Under the pieces are notes generated by a model, which saw only the letters and a program-made list of their open reading frames with translations, searched no databases and was not told the DNA's origin. 64,000 nucleotides of DNA from Batillaria attramentaria (lineage: Eukaryota > Mollusca > Gastropoda > Batillariidae). Location: the NCBI GenBank assembly GCA_018292915.2, contig JACVVK020000207.1, forward strand, positions 984,186-1,048,185, given 5' to 3'. Shown one piece after another: positions 1-10,079 of the stretch (its first letter is position 1; each line of letters begins with the position of its first letter). A program made the position numbers and the translations under genes.

Positions 1-230
1 TCACACAGTCTTGGTCTCCGCTCACAGTCAGTTAAAGGCACATTTCTTAACTATTCCAAGCTCACGTTTATTTAAAGGCACATGTAAAGTAGTTTACGTA
101 GGAACTCACTAACAGTTTACAACCAGGAAGCAATGACTGCCATCGCATGGAAAAAGGTACTAAACGCCTCTCTACTCCAAGCTCACAGTTAGTTAAAGGG
201 ATACGTGTTAACTATTCCAAGATCACAGTT

Positions 231-300
231 CAATTCAATTCAATTCAATTCAATTCAACATAACTTTATTGTCTGTCGATGGCAGAAAATTTTCTTCTGG
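231..300 (-). mobile_element. 3' tail of a non-LTR retroposon
   Basis: On the minus strand an AATAAA-containing stretch is followed by a run of TTGAA units. This is the form of the 3' end of many LINE/RTE-type elements and their SINE partners. Only the tail is present, with no coding part. Confidence 0.45.
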
Positions 301-436
<136 letters not shown>

Positions 437-1056
437 ATTTTAGCTTATGTGCTTTTGAAATAAACACGAACAATAAAGAGCATAATGACATGTTCCTCCC
501 GTGAACTCAATGAGTTTGGTCATTTCACATTTCTCGAAAAGGCCGACTGCAAGATGTAAAGTAGTTTACGCAGAACTCACTAACAGTTTACAACCAGGAA
601 GCAATGACTGTCATCGTATGGAAAAAGGTAGTAAACGCCTCTCTAACCCACGCCACTTATGCCGTGTTTACCAGATGACGGTTGGTGTGCACGCCTCCAT
701 TTCGCTTGTTGTGTGTGGGATTTAGTCACGTGACATGTAATCGTGTTGTGACAGTGTCAAGTCAAGCCGTACACACAACAGGAGGTGATTCTCTAGGTTA
801 CACAACACTAATAGCTTAGTTCCGCTAAATATAGCGCAGAACGTTTGCTCCTTTTAAAGTTGTTTCTCTATAGGGAAACAACTTTATGAGACGGGGCAGA
901 TTTTGCTACTCGCAGCAGCAAGTTTCAGTGATACAAAACAAAGACTGTGACGTTTCTCCACACAATACTTACTTTCACGCACACAGTGACGTAACGAAAT
1001 CTGCGTCGTAGAAACCTTACGTGCACACTATGCTGCTGCGTTCATTTTGGCGGGAG

Positions 1057-1060
<4 letters not shown>

Positions 1061-1129
<69 letters not shown>
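1061..1129. repeat. (GT)n microsatellite
   Basis: About 69 bp of GT dinucleotides inside element Y. The inverted short copy has a shorter CA run at the equivalent place (61,201-61,230). Confidence 0.95.
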
Positions 1130-1130
<1 letters not shown>

Positions 1131-1436
1131 ACGGATGTAATGATGGCTATCTCCTAAACCACCTCGTTGGAGGCCTTTTTACTTTGAGATAAAATGGGAA
1201 TTCACCTTCTCCAGAGCTACCTTTCACGATTTTTAGCCTGCCGCATTTTCAGAAGAGTTATCGCCGATTTTAAAAAATCGGTCATGTTACGAATTTTTTC
1301 GAAAAAAAATGTTCAGATTGCTTCATCTTCTGAAATTGGGAAGATCATCCAATACCGCTGTTGCCGGTTACGAAGAGTCGGGTGCTCTCCAGCGCCGGAG
1401 ACGCGAACGGTCCACCTGAGGTGGGCTACGCATGCG

Positions 1437-1632
1437 ATGGCGAGCAACGTGAGCGTTTCGACCGGCGAAGATGTTCGCGATAAAATTAAATCAATGAAAG
1501 TTCCTGAACTGAAAAAAATATCTGAAAGACAGGGGCGTGCGTTTAAGTGGCTACACAAAAGCGCAGCTTATCACTCTAGCCCTTGAAGAAAATCGGCAGT
1601 CGCTTCAACCGAGAGGTAGGCGGGCGGTGTAA
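1437..1632 (+). pseudogene. SAP-domain-like ORF with a frame break
   Basis: From ATG 1437 the frame reads a short N-terminus and then VRDKIKSMKVPELKKI, which resembles the first helix of a SAP DNA-binding domain. Near 1531-1535 (a run of four G) the frame slips. The next frame continues with GVRLSGYTKAQLITLALEE, which fits the second half of a SAP domain, up to TAA at 1630-1632. One extra base therefore seems to break the ORF. SAP domains bind A/T-rich DNA and appear in some transposon-borne proteins. The call rests on pattern recognition only. Confidence 0.5.
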
Positions 1633-1696
1633 AGGTCAAGTCGACCTGTGACTTGTGGCTTGCCACTAATTTTTCTTCAAGCACTTTGGCTGTTTA

Positions 1697-2035
1697 TCAG
1701 TGCGAACTGAACTTTTGCTTGGAAATGAAAGTCTTTCTTTCTTGATTTTTGGTTCCATAACGATTGTGTTCAAACAATGTAGGTACCGGGACAGAATTTG
1801 TCCGCTTGTCACGGTTCCCGACGAAATGGCGGCTGCACACGCTAGGCCACCGAGACGGGTCGGCGTTCTGCCTTCGAATCGCTTTTATCCACAAATTTCT
1901 TGAAACTTTTGAAGAAAAGGGCTCAAACTGAACGATCTCACCATTAGGTAAGACCGTCTCTGGGAATTTCTCCAGCTTATCTGATTTTCTCGAGCCATTT
2001 TGGCAGCCGATCGCAACGCAGTGGTAGTGCGGCAT
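1697..2035 (-). CDS. THAP zinc-finger protein (transposon-derived)
   Basis: The minus-strand frame is open from 2107, but the start at 2035 (MPHYHCVAIGC) fits the usual THAP beginning, so I chose it. The THAP signature is complete: C-x4-C near the N-terminus, a Trp in NLWIKAI, the C-x2-H of VCSRHF, and a VPTLF segment matching the conserved AVPTIF box. The domain takes about 90 of 112 residues, and the frame stops shortly after. THAP fingers bind DNA and form the N-terminus of P-element and Kolobok transposases. Here the catalytic part is missing, so this is either a truncated transposase or a separate DNA-binding ORF of element Y. The inverted copy at 58-61 kb lacks this segment entirely. 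Confidence 0.7.
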   Translation of the reverse strand: MPHYHCVAIGCQNGSRKSDKLEKFPETVLPNGEIVQFEPFSSKVSRNLWIKAIRRQNADPSRWPSVCSRHFVGNRDKRTNSVPVPTLFEHNRYGTKNQERKTFISKQKFSSH

Positions 2036-3430
2036 CGTGTGTGACTCGAGTAGCCCACATGCCGAGTCTATCAAGCCTTGTCTCGGTCCAAAATCGCGCA
2101 CGTTCACGCATGTTCACGCGCTATAACGAGAATCGGCAACAAGGCCATTATACTGCCTGTTTTCGTAGCACAGCTCTGTAGCTCTGACAGGTTTTGTGTA
2201 AGAAAAATATTTCCGAGGTAGGGGTTGTTTGCATATAAGGCCAAATATCTATGAAAAGACTCCTTCAAATTACTCATCATTCCGGTATTTTTTTCACTTA
2301 TGCCAACTGCACATATGACATGAACTACTGCACTATTATAGCTTTAGTATTAAGAATAGCAGAGCTTTTAGATAAACACATTTTTTCACGTTTCTGCGAG
2401 AAGCGCCGGTCAAAAAAGTTCCAATTTTGCAATTTCTTAAGTACAACCCGAGGCACTTAAGTCCACGTTTCATCAGCTCTCTAGATCTTCCAGATTTTAT
2501 ATCAAAATTAATTCAGTCACGGAAGTCACAGAAACAACAAGGAAATCACAAGATATGAAAAAGTATCACCTGACAGACGAGCAGCTTGAGGCTGACGTCA
2601 AATGTTTGGTTCACAGACAAAATCTGCAAGTATCGTCACTGCTTCCGACATTTCATCAGCCCTCTAGATCTTCCAGATTTCATGTGAAAAATAATTCAGT
2701 CGGAGAAGTCACAAAGCCAACTGGAGGATCCAGTCAATTTCCGGGCGAGGCATTGTTAAACCTTAAACAAATTGCTTCAAATTCAAACTCAAATGTTTTG
2801 AGTTGTTTAAGTACTTTTCTTACACATACCAAAACTTTACCAAATTCGGCTGGGGCAAAATTTGTTTTTTTGGGTCTTAAAAATGGCAGCCGAGTTGAAA
2901 TTGGACGAAAGTATGAACTGACTGTTTTGACCACCTGTGGCAAATATTTACCACAGTTATGGTCTAAAAATAAAAATGAGCATCATACTTGTTTGCTATT
3001 AACTTTTGACAAGAAAAAAAGAAGTAGAAATGTAACAAAATGATAATGCAGCAAGAAAATTCGTAAATTATCACAGATGATTTGAACTTTCGCCGCACAT
3101 TCACTTAACTTTTCTTCAACATGAAATGTACAACATCAAAATACTGAATGCAGTCTGATTCTGCCATGTATTAAGCATACAAAACAATCTTTTCATGGAT
3201 TCAAAACATACTTTTCAAGATTGTTCTGACTCATTACCCTTCCCACCCCCCAACCTCACTACCGTTCGGTGATTCCTATTCAAAGTACACTCAGTTACAC
3301 CAGACTGCTTTCATACATGCTGGTACATTCCGTGCCTCTTTCAATTGATGTACCAGTCAAACAGTGCTTTGCAAAACTTTATAGAGGCAACAGAATAGTA
3401 GTCGTGGATTCTTGCACATCTGTTCTAGCC

Positions 3431-4033
3431 TCAGCAGAGCTCTTTGTCATCGTCATCATCATCTTCTTCACCGTCTTGCTTCCAGGGCGCAGAATTTACA
3501 CAGCTCTCTCCCCGACAATGACCGCATGCTGCTGTACACACCAGTCCATGTTTCCGGCATGCACACTGTGATGTGGCACAATTTCCTTTACAGTTGCAGC
3601 GGATTACATTGAGCAGATCCTCCGGTGCAGCAGGCATATCACTTGGGACAGGCAACAGCATACCTTTGTTAACCACCCAGCCCCAGTCTTGTGGGTTCAG
3701 TTGCAGATGTTGATCAAGATGTTTCCATACTTGCACCTGGTGGTATGCGCGGAAACAGTGGAATTTTGCTGATGATGAAGATGGAGGGAGGGAACTTGGA
3801 TGGGCGTATTTTGCAGAAAAAGCAATCTTCTGCATGTAGTTGACATATCTGAGGTGACCAAGACTGTCATCAGCTGTGCCGCCATACAACTCCACGATAG
3901 CTCTTTCTCCTGCTTCTCTGATTTCTTCATGGGTGCTTTGTTTTTCAAATACATCTGCCAGGTTCTGGAAGGATTTACCTGTAGCAGCCCGAGGATAACA
4001 AAATGTCCATTTTACATATAGACGCCCATTCAC
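3431..4033 (-). CDS. Cys-rich C-terminal fragment of a multicopy invertebrate protein
   Basis: This 200-codon minus-strand ORF has a mixed alpha/beta-looking N-terminal half. A segment containing WGWVVNKGMLLPV then leads into a dense Cys cluster at about residues 145-180 (CNCKGNC, then CACRKHGLVC, AACGHC and a last Cys), and the tail is acidic with an Asp run. From general knowledge, long hypothetical proteins ending in this kind of CxC...C...CxC cluster are widespread and repetitive in cnidarian and molluscan genomes and probably belong to transposons. The N-terminal region is absent: the first codons lie in the inverted-repeat arm that starts at about 3975. It is likely a fragment and not a host gene. 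Confidence 0.5.
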   Translation of the reverse strand: MNGRLYVKWTFCYPRAATGKSFQNLADVFEKQSTHEEIREAGERAIVELYGGTADDSLGHLRYVNYMQKIAFSAKYAHPSSLPPSSSSAKFHCFRAYHQVQVWKHLDQHLQLNPQDWGWVVNKGMLLPVPSDMPAAPEDLLNVIRCNCKGNCATSQCACRKHGLVCTAACGHCRGESCVNSAPWKQDGEEDDDDDDKELC

Positions 4034-5585
4034 TCACTAATGGGGACCGGGCTGACATATTATGCTGCTGCAGCTGCTACGCTTGAAAGATCATGTGCAG
4101 ACGTACATCATGATTTAGGGAAATGGTCTAGCATCACAAAAATATTATTTTAAAGATACCCCTCCGCTTAAAATTGTATCGCACTAAGAAAATATCGGAC
4201 ATTTTCATTAATTCCTGTTTTTCAGGTACAGGTAAAGAAATCGGACAAAATTAATTTAAGCTTCAAGTAAAATAACATTTCGCAAATGCCAATAAAAAAA
4301 ACAATAGACGCCAAAGAAAATATGTGAAATCCCTTTTATTTTTATTTATTTATTTTTTTTGTTTTGTTTGTTTTTCCTTCGGAACAAACGCCGTTAAGTT
4401 GGCCTTTTTTGGGGGGGACATTTTCACATTTAGGAATGCAGTTCAGTACTAGCAAAGTGCATGGAAATTATGTAGAGCACAACCTCAAGTCTATAGTAGT
4501 ATGTGACTGAATTCATTTCAATTGTTATGAGGTACGTTAATCACACGGCAAACATGTTTTCAAGGTCAAGGTCACTGGTTTGTCTATTTACTCCAAAACA
4601 TTTTACTTCATTGCTCAGAATAAGCATTTTGGTGCTGCTCACTTTTGTCCCCGTGATTTGATGAGTTCACAGCATCCTCAGAATAAAAATATGACAGCAA
4701 AATCTTCAGCGTGACCTTGACCTTTACTAGAGGTCACCAGAAAGGCATTCTTATCAATGCATATTGGTCAAATATTATGCTTTTGTTAAAGTTGTATTTA
4801 CAAAATTTTCACGCAGTCTCTATGACCTTTACTCTCAAGGTCAAGGTCACCAAAGGTGTACACAAGAAATCTTTTCATACGAACATCGTTTGTGCTAATT
4901 TTGTTTTGCCTGGTGCTTGTGACTGCTTGTTCTTTTGCTTATTCTAACAGAGCGATGAAAAAAAAAATGTTTGGGAGTAAACAGACAAACCGATGACCTT
5001 GACCTTGTAGACATGTTTGCCGTGTGATTAACATACGTCATACTACTTGAAATGAATTCAGCCACTTACCACTGTAGACTTGAGGTTGTGTTCTACATAC
5101 TTTCCATCACACTTTGCCAGTAATGTATGCCAGTATTTTTCATCCGTAAATTTGAGAATGTCCCAAAAAAGGCAAAATAACGGCGTTTGTTCCCAAGGAA
5201 AAACCCGTTGAAAATAAAAGAGATTTCACAGACTTGCTTTTATGTCTATTTTTTTTTTTGTTTGCATTCGCGTAATATTATTTTACTTGAAGTTTCATAT
5301 TAAGTTTGTCTAATTTCTGTACCTGTACCTCAAAACAGGAATTAATGAAAATGTCCAACATTTTCTGAGTGCGTTTAAATTTGAGGCAAAAAGGTACACT
5401 TAAAATAGTATTTTAGGGATGCTGGACCATTTCTTTAAAGCATGATGTGCGTCTGCACATGATCTGTCAAGCGTAGCAGCTGCAGCAGCGTAATATGTCA
5501 GCCCGGTCCCCATCAGTAAGAGAATTGGCGTCTATATGGAAAAAGGAAGATTTGATAACCGAGAGCCGCTACAGGCAAATCTGTT
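3975..5585. repeat. Large fold-back inverted repeat (~600-bp arms)
   Basis: Arms at about 3975-4640 and 4955-5585 are reverse complements with moderate divergence. Matching blocks include GGGGACCGGGCTGACATATT with the adjoining GCTGCTGCAGCTGCTACGC, ATCATGTGCAGACG, and GGCAAACATG. The loop is about 310 bp and contains TCAAGGTCA-type motifs. The left arm includes the first codons of the Cys-rich ORF, so the right arm holds a decayed, inverted copy of that gene's beginning. Confidence 0.75.
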
Positions 5586-6990
5586 GTCATTTCGTTGGAC
5601 CACCGCAGGGCGTTTGGCCTAACATATCCAGTAGTCAAACTTGAAGTGTGTGCAAAATACATGCTGCAGCGTCGTCATTTGTAATCTTTGCTGTGTATAG
5701 TCAATTTTTGTACCCAACCACAATATGGATTCCCCTCATTACCACTCACAGCCAAAGGGACATAGTGGATGGGCTAGTAACACGTAAGTGCCAAGCCTCT
5801 CCTCTAAAAGTTGGTAAATAACAAAATACGCTGTGTACACTGTGGCCGTCATATCAGGCTACTTGGTAACCTACCCCCGTAGTGGTTAATGCTCTGTTTA
5901 ATTAGAAAAAGGTATTTTAAGTCACCTATTTCAAGCAGTGAAGAGTTCATGAAATTTGATGTGGGATGCACGTTTTCCTTCTTCTGGGATCACTCTACTT
6001 TTCCCAGTATGTAAAACAATGACAAGTTAAACCTGGTGGCTGCTAGCAGCAAAATATAAACCTACCCCCCACGCAGCATGTAATGAAGGAAATGGAAAAA
6101 ATGGGTAAAAATAATGACCGCTGTAAAGAAGACGTCCTTGTTTAGATTCACGGATATTTCTTCATACGACTAGTCATTGTCTTTTCCACCAAGACAAATG
6201 TATAAAAAGAAATTGAATCAACTGTAGCAATTATGGCAGGCTCTTTGGTAAGCACCGCTTTCAGCCCATATAGGGAACTGATAGCTTCAATTAACGGCCA
6301 TCTATAAACAATGAATCTCTCATACAAGTTCCGGAAGATAATTCTGAAACACCGAGCATGTGCCCGAATATTTGCATCATATTATACTTGTTTTCGCGGA
6401 TACACCTTATCACAGCAACCGATCAAGTGTCCCTACTCCCATCATTACGCGTACTCAGCCATTATTAAACAAGTTGCACTTTCGATGGCCGTTTGTGACA
6501 AAAGTACAATAGAGATTTCAATGAACTTTTGATATGACACAACTGGGATACTATTCTAAAGTGTGCACGGCTCTTTGGGAAAAAACCGTTCACTACTCAC
6601 AACGCAGCAACTACTTTAATAAGTACACCCCCAAAATATCGCGACCGAAAAAAGTGCTCACTTGGATATCATATTCCATACTTACCTGCACATTCGGTGA
6701 TAAGGGAACTTCACAACACCAAAGAAGCGTTTCCTGGCTAAATTGTTCAATGTTCGTAAATGTTTTCCGCGATACATGTCACCTGCAGTGACCTGCCAAG
6801 TGCACAAGCATCAAATACAGTCGGTTTAAAGGGCCCTTTATCTCAACGGCCAAACTGATGGCCGCAATTATCCAGGAAGCATCATTCTGAGTGGTATGAA
6901 ATTTCTGTATGTCAACAATGCATGTCTTGTCTAACAATAACAGTGTTTAGACCGGAATTCTGCGCATTTCTGTACCCGCAAACACGCATA
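5586..6990. other. Interior of element Z without a recognisable gene
   Basis: Only short, unconvincing frames occur here (for example 6311-6532 and 6534-6791, plus strand). I recognise no domain. Confidence 0.5.
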
Positions 6991-7197
6991 CTTTGTGCAC
7001 ACCCTCAAAAGCCCATTTATAGGGCTCATATAGGGAAAATGGCAAGATAAACGGTCACTTTTATAAAACTTTGCCCCAGCCGATTTTGGTAAAGTTTTTT
7101 TGTAAGAATAAGAATACCATCTAGAATAGGAATCAGCAGGTTTTAGCTTTGAAGCAATTTGTTTAAGCAGCTGAGCCAATTTTACTGGACCACGGAA

Positions 7198-7275
7198 TTG
7201 ACGTCATCTCTCTCTCTCTCTCTCTGTATGACGAACTGCCTCAGGTTGACGGCAAATGTTTAGTTCACGGAACTG

Positions 7276-7310
<35 letters not shown>
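7198..7310. repeat. Two (TC)n tracts
   Basis: CT tracts at about 7205-7226 and 7278-7309 are separated by a 50-bp unit with GACGGCAAATGTTTAGTTCACGG-type sequence. That unit is related to blocks near 2595-2615, so Y has repeated subterminal units. Confidence 0.8.
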
Positions 7311-7311
<1 letters not shown>

Positions 7312-7485
7312 GGAGCCAGGGTGGCCGAATGGTAGAGCGTTGGACTTTCAATGCTTGGGCCGAGAGTTCGAATCCCGGCCGCTGGGGCCAAATATTTGTG
7401 CTGGCCTTTTTCTCGTTGCCCCGTCCTTGATATCACCCTTTTGTGGTGGAAAAGGACGTTAAACTCCTAAACACCCACCCATGCA
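7310..7485 (+). mobile_element. tRNA-derived SINE (family A), copy 1
   Basis: It starts GGGGAGCCAGGGTGGCCG. A box-A-like segment (GGCCGAATGGTAGAGCG) and a box-B GAGTTCGAATCCC sit at tRNA spacing. The body ends in GATATCACCC, GTGGTGGAAAAGGACGTTAA and a C/A-rich tail. These ends are typical of molluscan tRNA-related SINEs. The inverted copy of element Y has the same insertion at 58,684-58,846, so it predates the separation of the two Y copies. Confidence 0.85.
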
Positions 7486-7704
7486 CCCACGCTCTATCTC
7501 TGCCTCTCTCTCTCTCTCTCTCCCCCCCCCCCTTCTTCCCCCACCCGGCCCCACCCCCAGTCACGTGGCTAATCGGTCGAGGTCGTAGAGGATCTAGTGT
7601 CGTTGGTAGAACTTGGAGAGGGGAGAACCGGCAACAATAACAACAAAACAGACAAAATAATATGAAGTTTGGAGAAACAACTTTGTAGGACGGGGCCGTT
7701 CCTC
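7486..7704. other. Right-end segment of element Y
   Basis: Its reverse complement is found almost unchanged at 58,472-58,684. It includes CACGTGGCTAATCGGTCGAG and ends near GGACGGGGCCGTTCCTC. I see no ORF that I can support. Confidence 0.6.
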
Positions 7705-8811
7705 TTTGTTAAATGTGTGTGCGGAGTTTAATTTTTTTTTAAATTGACAGTCGGGAGCTGTTTGTTGGCTTTTCAAGTAAGTTTCATGCCAGGTAGTAGT
7801 GAAAAGAGTGAAAAATGAGCCTGGCTTGTGGACTATTTGTATTCATGCGCGGCTGACACAAGAGCCTGCAGACGACAGAAGAGTGAGGGGGTAGACAGTC
7901 GCTGCTAGCATTGCAAAAAAGTGGAATATTGGAATTTGTTTAAACTTATCCTACACTTGAGTCTTTGGCTGCTGAATGTTTGTGACATTTCTTCGTGAAT
8001 TTTAAAGCATTTCTAGGGTGTCATGCGCTGCGTCGTGTTTCATAGGAACATCTAGCATGTCTGTACTGTGTAGTCTGTACAAATGTCAGTTATAGCCATG
8101 CCTTCTGACGTGTCTAGTCAGTCTAACAAATCATTATGGGATGTTGTGATGCTGTCCGACATGGTATAGTTAAGACAGATACAGAGATACAGCCTCTCGG
8201 GAGAAGAGAGCCAGCAGAAGGCTCGATGCGAAGCGAAAACCAGGCGTCCGTGAATAGTGTTGCTGTCAATCATCGGTGGGCAGAGCTTCAGGGTCGTGTC
8301 ATTTCATTTCCGCACGGCCAGTAGACGACATGCAGTGTGTTGCGTTCAATCACTAAGATAGTCTATACAGGCTACGTAACACAGACGCAAATCTGGAGGA
8401 AAACGCTATATATTCCTCGTACACATAACGTTGCAGACGACACCCTAGAAATGCTTTAAAATTCACCAAAAACATTCACAAAAATCAGGCAGCCATTGAC
8501 TCATGTGTAGAGTAAATTTAAACAAATTCCAATTTTCCGTGTTTTGGCAATGTTGGCAGCAACCACATACCCCATAATTCCACGGTTGTCTGCTGGCTCC
8601 TGTGCCAGCCGCGCATGAATACAAATAGTCCACAAGCCTGCATCATTTTCCCCTAATTTTATTATTATCTGGCATGAAACTTGTTTACAAAGCCAACAAA
8701 AAAAGCACCAGATTGCCATTTTTTACTCTGCACACAAGGGGCAAAGATTTTCCACTATATTTAGCCGAGTCGTTACAACACGACCCGGAACCTGTTACCG
8801 TTGTGTAACTT
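7705..8811. repeat. Inverted-repeat arms of outer element X
   Basis: 7714-8025 is the reverse complement of about 8445-8755 (shared blocks GGCTTGTGGACTATTTGTAT, GCATTTCTAGGGTGTC, GTTTCATGCCAG). The loop (8030-8440) has no recognisable gene. The arm continues to the terminal GTTGTGTAACTT. Confidence 0.8.
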
Positions 8812-8894
8812 CGATCTGTGTACTGTATGCACACTCACAAGCGGAAGTGTTGCAAGTGTTAATGTCAAGTTGTATAATGTTGGTATGGACACAT

Positions 8895-9160
8895 TTAAAG
8901 GGGACAACGCTACCAGGTGTAGGTTCACAGATCATTTTGAGATGTTTTCGTGCTATCTATCATCATACCACTTCCACACCTGGACAGTGACAGCGTCTGT
9001 GATGCTGGCACTGAGCCAACAGAAGCAGTACTCGATGACGCGGCGACCACACTAGCGCTCCAGTCACGTACGTAAAATTGAAATGTTCGGCCGCTCGCGC
9101 AAAGTGTAAACAACATTGTATCGCATTAAGAGCTGTACTCGCGTGAATTGGGCGACTTGT
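8895..9160. repeat. Dispersed repeat R1, copy 1
   Basis: It aligns with 23,095-23,345 and with the sequence flanking 45,340-45,905. Shared blocks include CATTYTGAG, CACACCTG-type sequence, GAGCCAACAGAA and GCATTAAGAGCTGTACTC. The family is unknown and no coding is seen. Confidence 0.7.
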
Positions 9161-9252
9161 TTTCGTCAGCCTGATGTCGATGCGTGAGCTCTCCTCGTAC
9201 TGCCCACTAGTCATTGTACTGCACCAGTCACGTGTTTATCCTCCAGTAAAGA

Positions 9253-9311
9253 AGAAGAAGAAGAAAAAAACAACAAAAAAACAACAACAACAACAACAAC
9301 AAAAAAAAACG
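9253..9311. repeat. A-rich (AAC/AAG)n tract
   Basis: A simple A-rich triplet repeat lies just upstream of the candidate promoter. Confidence 0.9.
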
Positions 9312-9359
9312 CAAGCGCGGAACCGCACGCATGAGGAAATTCCCGCGCATTGATGCAGG

Positions 9360-9400
9360 TGACGTCAGCACAACAGGAAGATATAAAGGATATTCAGTTG
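9360..9400 (+). promoter_or_regulatory. Candidate promoter: CRE plus TATA box
   Basis: A palindromic TGACGTCA (9360-9367), the CREB/ATF site, is followed 15 bp later by TATAAA (9382-9387). The downstream sequence reads into a leader that ends with a good splice donor at 10,057, and the next suitable acceptor on this strand before a long ORF is 19,000. I infer it drives gene 1. No transcript data support it here. Confidence 0.4.
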
Positions 9401-9409
9401 GAATATTGT

Positions 9410-10056
9410 TACAGCTCAACGTCCGTACAGTGACATACAGTATCATCTGGTGTTCAAGTCGGTCACGTGTTTGTGAATGTTCAGTCCTGCTGGGAAGATC
9501 GAGTTACAGGATTAAACAATAACTTTTGTAAGACTCCATCCAGAGGACTAGACATGTTACTGTTTTGATCAAACTTGTGTCGGTTTGTGTCAGTGTCCGT
9601 AGGTATCATGACAATGTGTTGTCTGGGGTGTAACGTTGGTGAACACTACGCGTGAATCAAGTGTGAGATGTGTACAACTGTATCGACAAACCGGTGTGTC
9701 GTCAGTATCGCGATACTGTCTTCTCTGAGGCGTAACACTGGTGAATAACACTACCCGAGAAGTAAGTGTGAAATGTGTATGACTCTGTAAAGACAGCCTA
9801 GTGTGTCGCCAGTCCAGTGTATCGTCAGTATCACGACCCTGTATTTTCTGGGGCTGTAACATTGGCAAATAACAAGACTTCAGTCTAAGTATCACATCAT
9901 GACACTGTGCCTGATATCTGGCGTTTCACATTGGCAAATAACAAGACTTCAGTCAACGTATCACATCATGATACTGTGATCTCCGCCAGTAGTGTCCGTC
10001 AGCCCGTCTCTCTCCTGATACAGACACACGAACGTGGAACAGCGACCAGCACTCAG
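9410..10056 (+). other. Candidate non-coding leader exon of gene 1
   Basis: It contains repeated units with GGGGTGTAACRTTGGYAAATAAC and TCACATCATGACACTGTG, and ends CACTCAG followed by GTATGT (donor at 10,057). The same kind of unit and the same style of donor (CCACCAG, then GTATGT) occur three times upstream of gene 2 (39,655, 39,853, 41,805). The repeated association with the zinc-knuckle genes suggests 5' UTR exons that splice to the acceptors at 19,000 and 44,232. It has no long ORF. Confidence 0.4.
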
Positions 10057-10079
10057 GTATGTTGTCTACACCTACGTTA

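Larger units (their letters stand above)
2725..7192. mobile_element. Element Z nested in Y, with inverted ends
   Basis: The left end (from GGATCCAGTCAATTT, 2725) and the right end (reverse complement starting GGTCCAGTAAAATT, ending 7192) match. Further in, both sides carry TTAAACAAATTGCTTCAAA and CTTTACCAAAWTCGGCTGGGGC in opposite orientation (about 2755-2870 and 7070-7175). The short copy of Y at 58-61 kb has none of this 4.5 kb at the same join, which supports an insertion. Z contains the Cys-rich ORF (3431-4033) and a 1.6-kb fold-back. 5586-6990 shows no convincing gene. Confidence 0.5.
860..7705. mobile_element. Nested element Y, long copy (THAP and SAP remnants)
   Basis: This segment has a shortened, inverted second copy at about 58,472-61,430. 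That copy shares both ends (GGGGCAGATTTTGC at one, a GGAACGGCCCCGTCC-type end at the other) and the internal (TC)n plus SINE. Similar sequence (AAACAACTTT, then GACGGGGC) sits at both ends in direct orientation, and a 30-bp palindrome lies at about 856-885. Coding remnants are a SAP-like ORF (plus strand) and a THAP ORF (minus strand). A further element (2725-7192) appears inserted in it. THAP domains occur in P-element and Kolobok transposons, but the ends do not let me choose a family. Confidence 0.5.
796..8811. mobile_element. Outer inverted-repeat element (X) interrupted by nested elements
   Basis: The left end GGTTACACAAC (796-806) is matched in inverted form by GTTGTGTAACTT (8800-8811). 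A second shared block, GCTAAATATAG, follows about 20-60 bp further in on each side. The right part (about 7705-8811) has long inverted arms. The simplest reading is a fold-back DNA transposon whose left arm was split by another element (about 860-7705). No transposase of this outer element is visible and I see no clear target-site duplication, so the family is unassigned. Confidence 0.5.

Noticed and set aside
2555..3043. 162-codon plus-strand frame in element Y/Z
   Set aside because: It crosses the presumed border of element Z at 2725, and its second half is one arm of an inverted repeat. No domain.
7310..7390. tRNA gene
   Set aside because: Box A and box B are present, but the cloverleaf does not close and the same sequence recurs with a fixed ~170-bp body at six places. 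It is a SINE.
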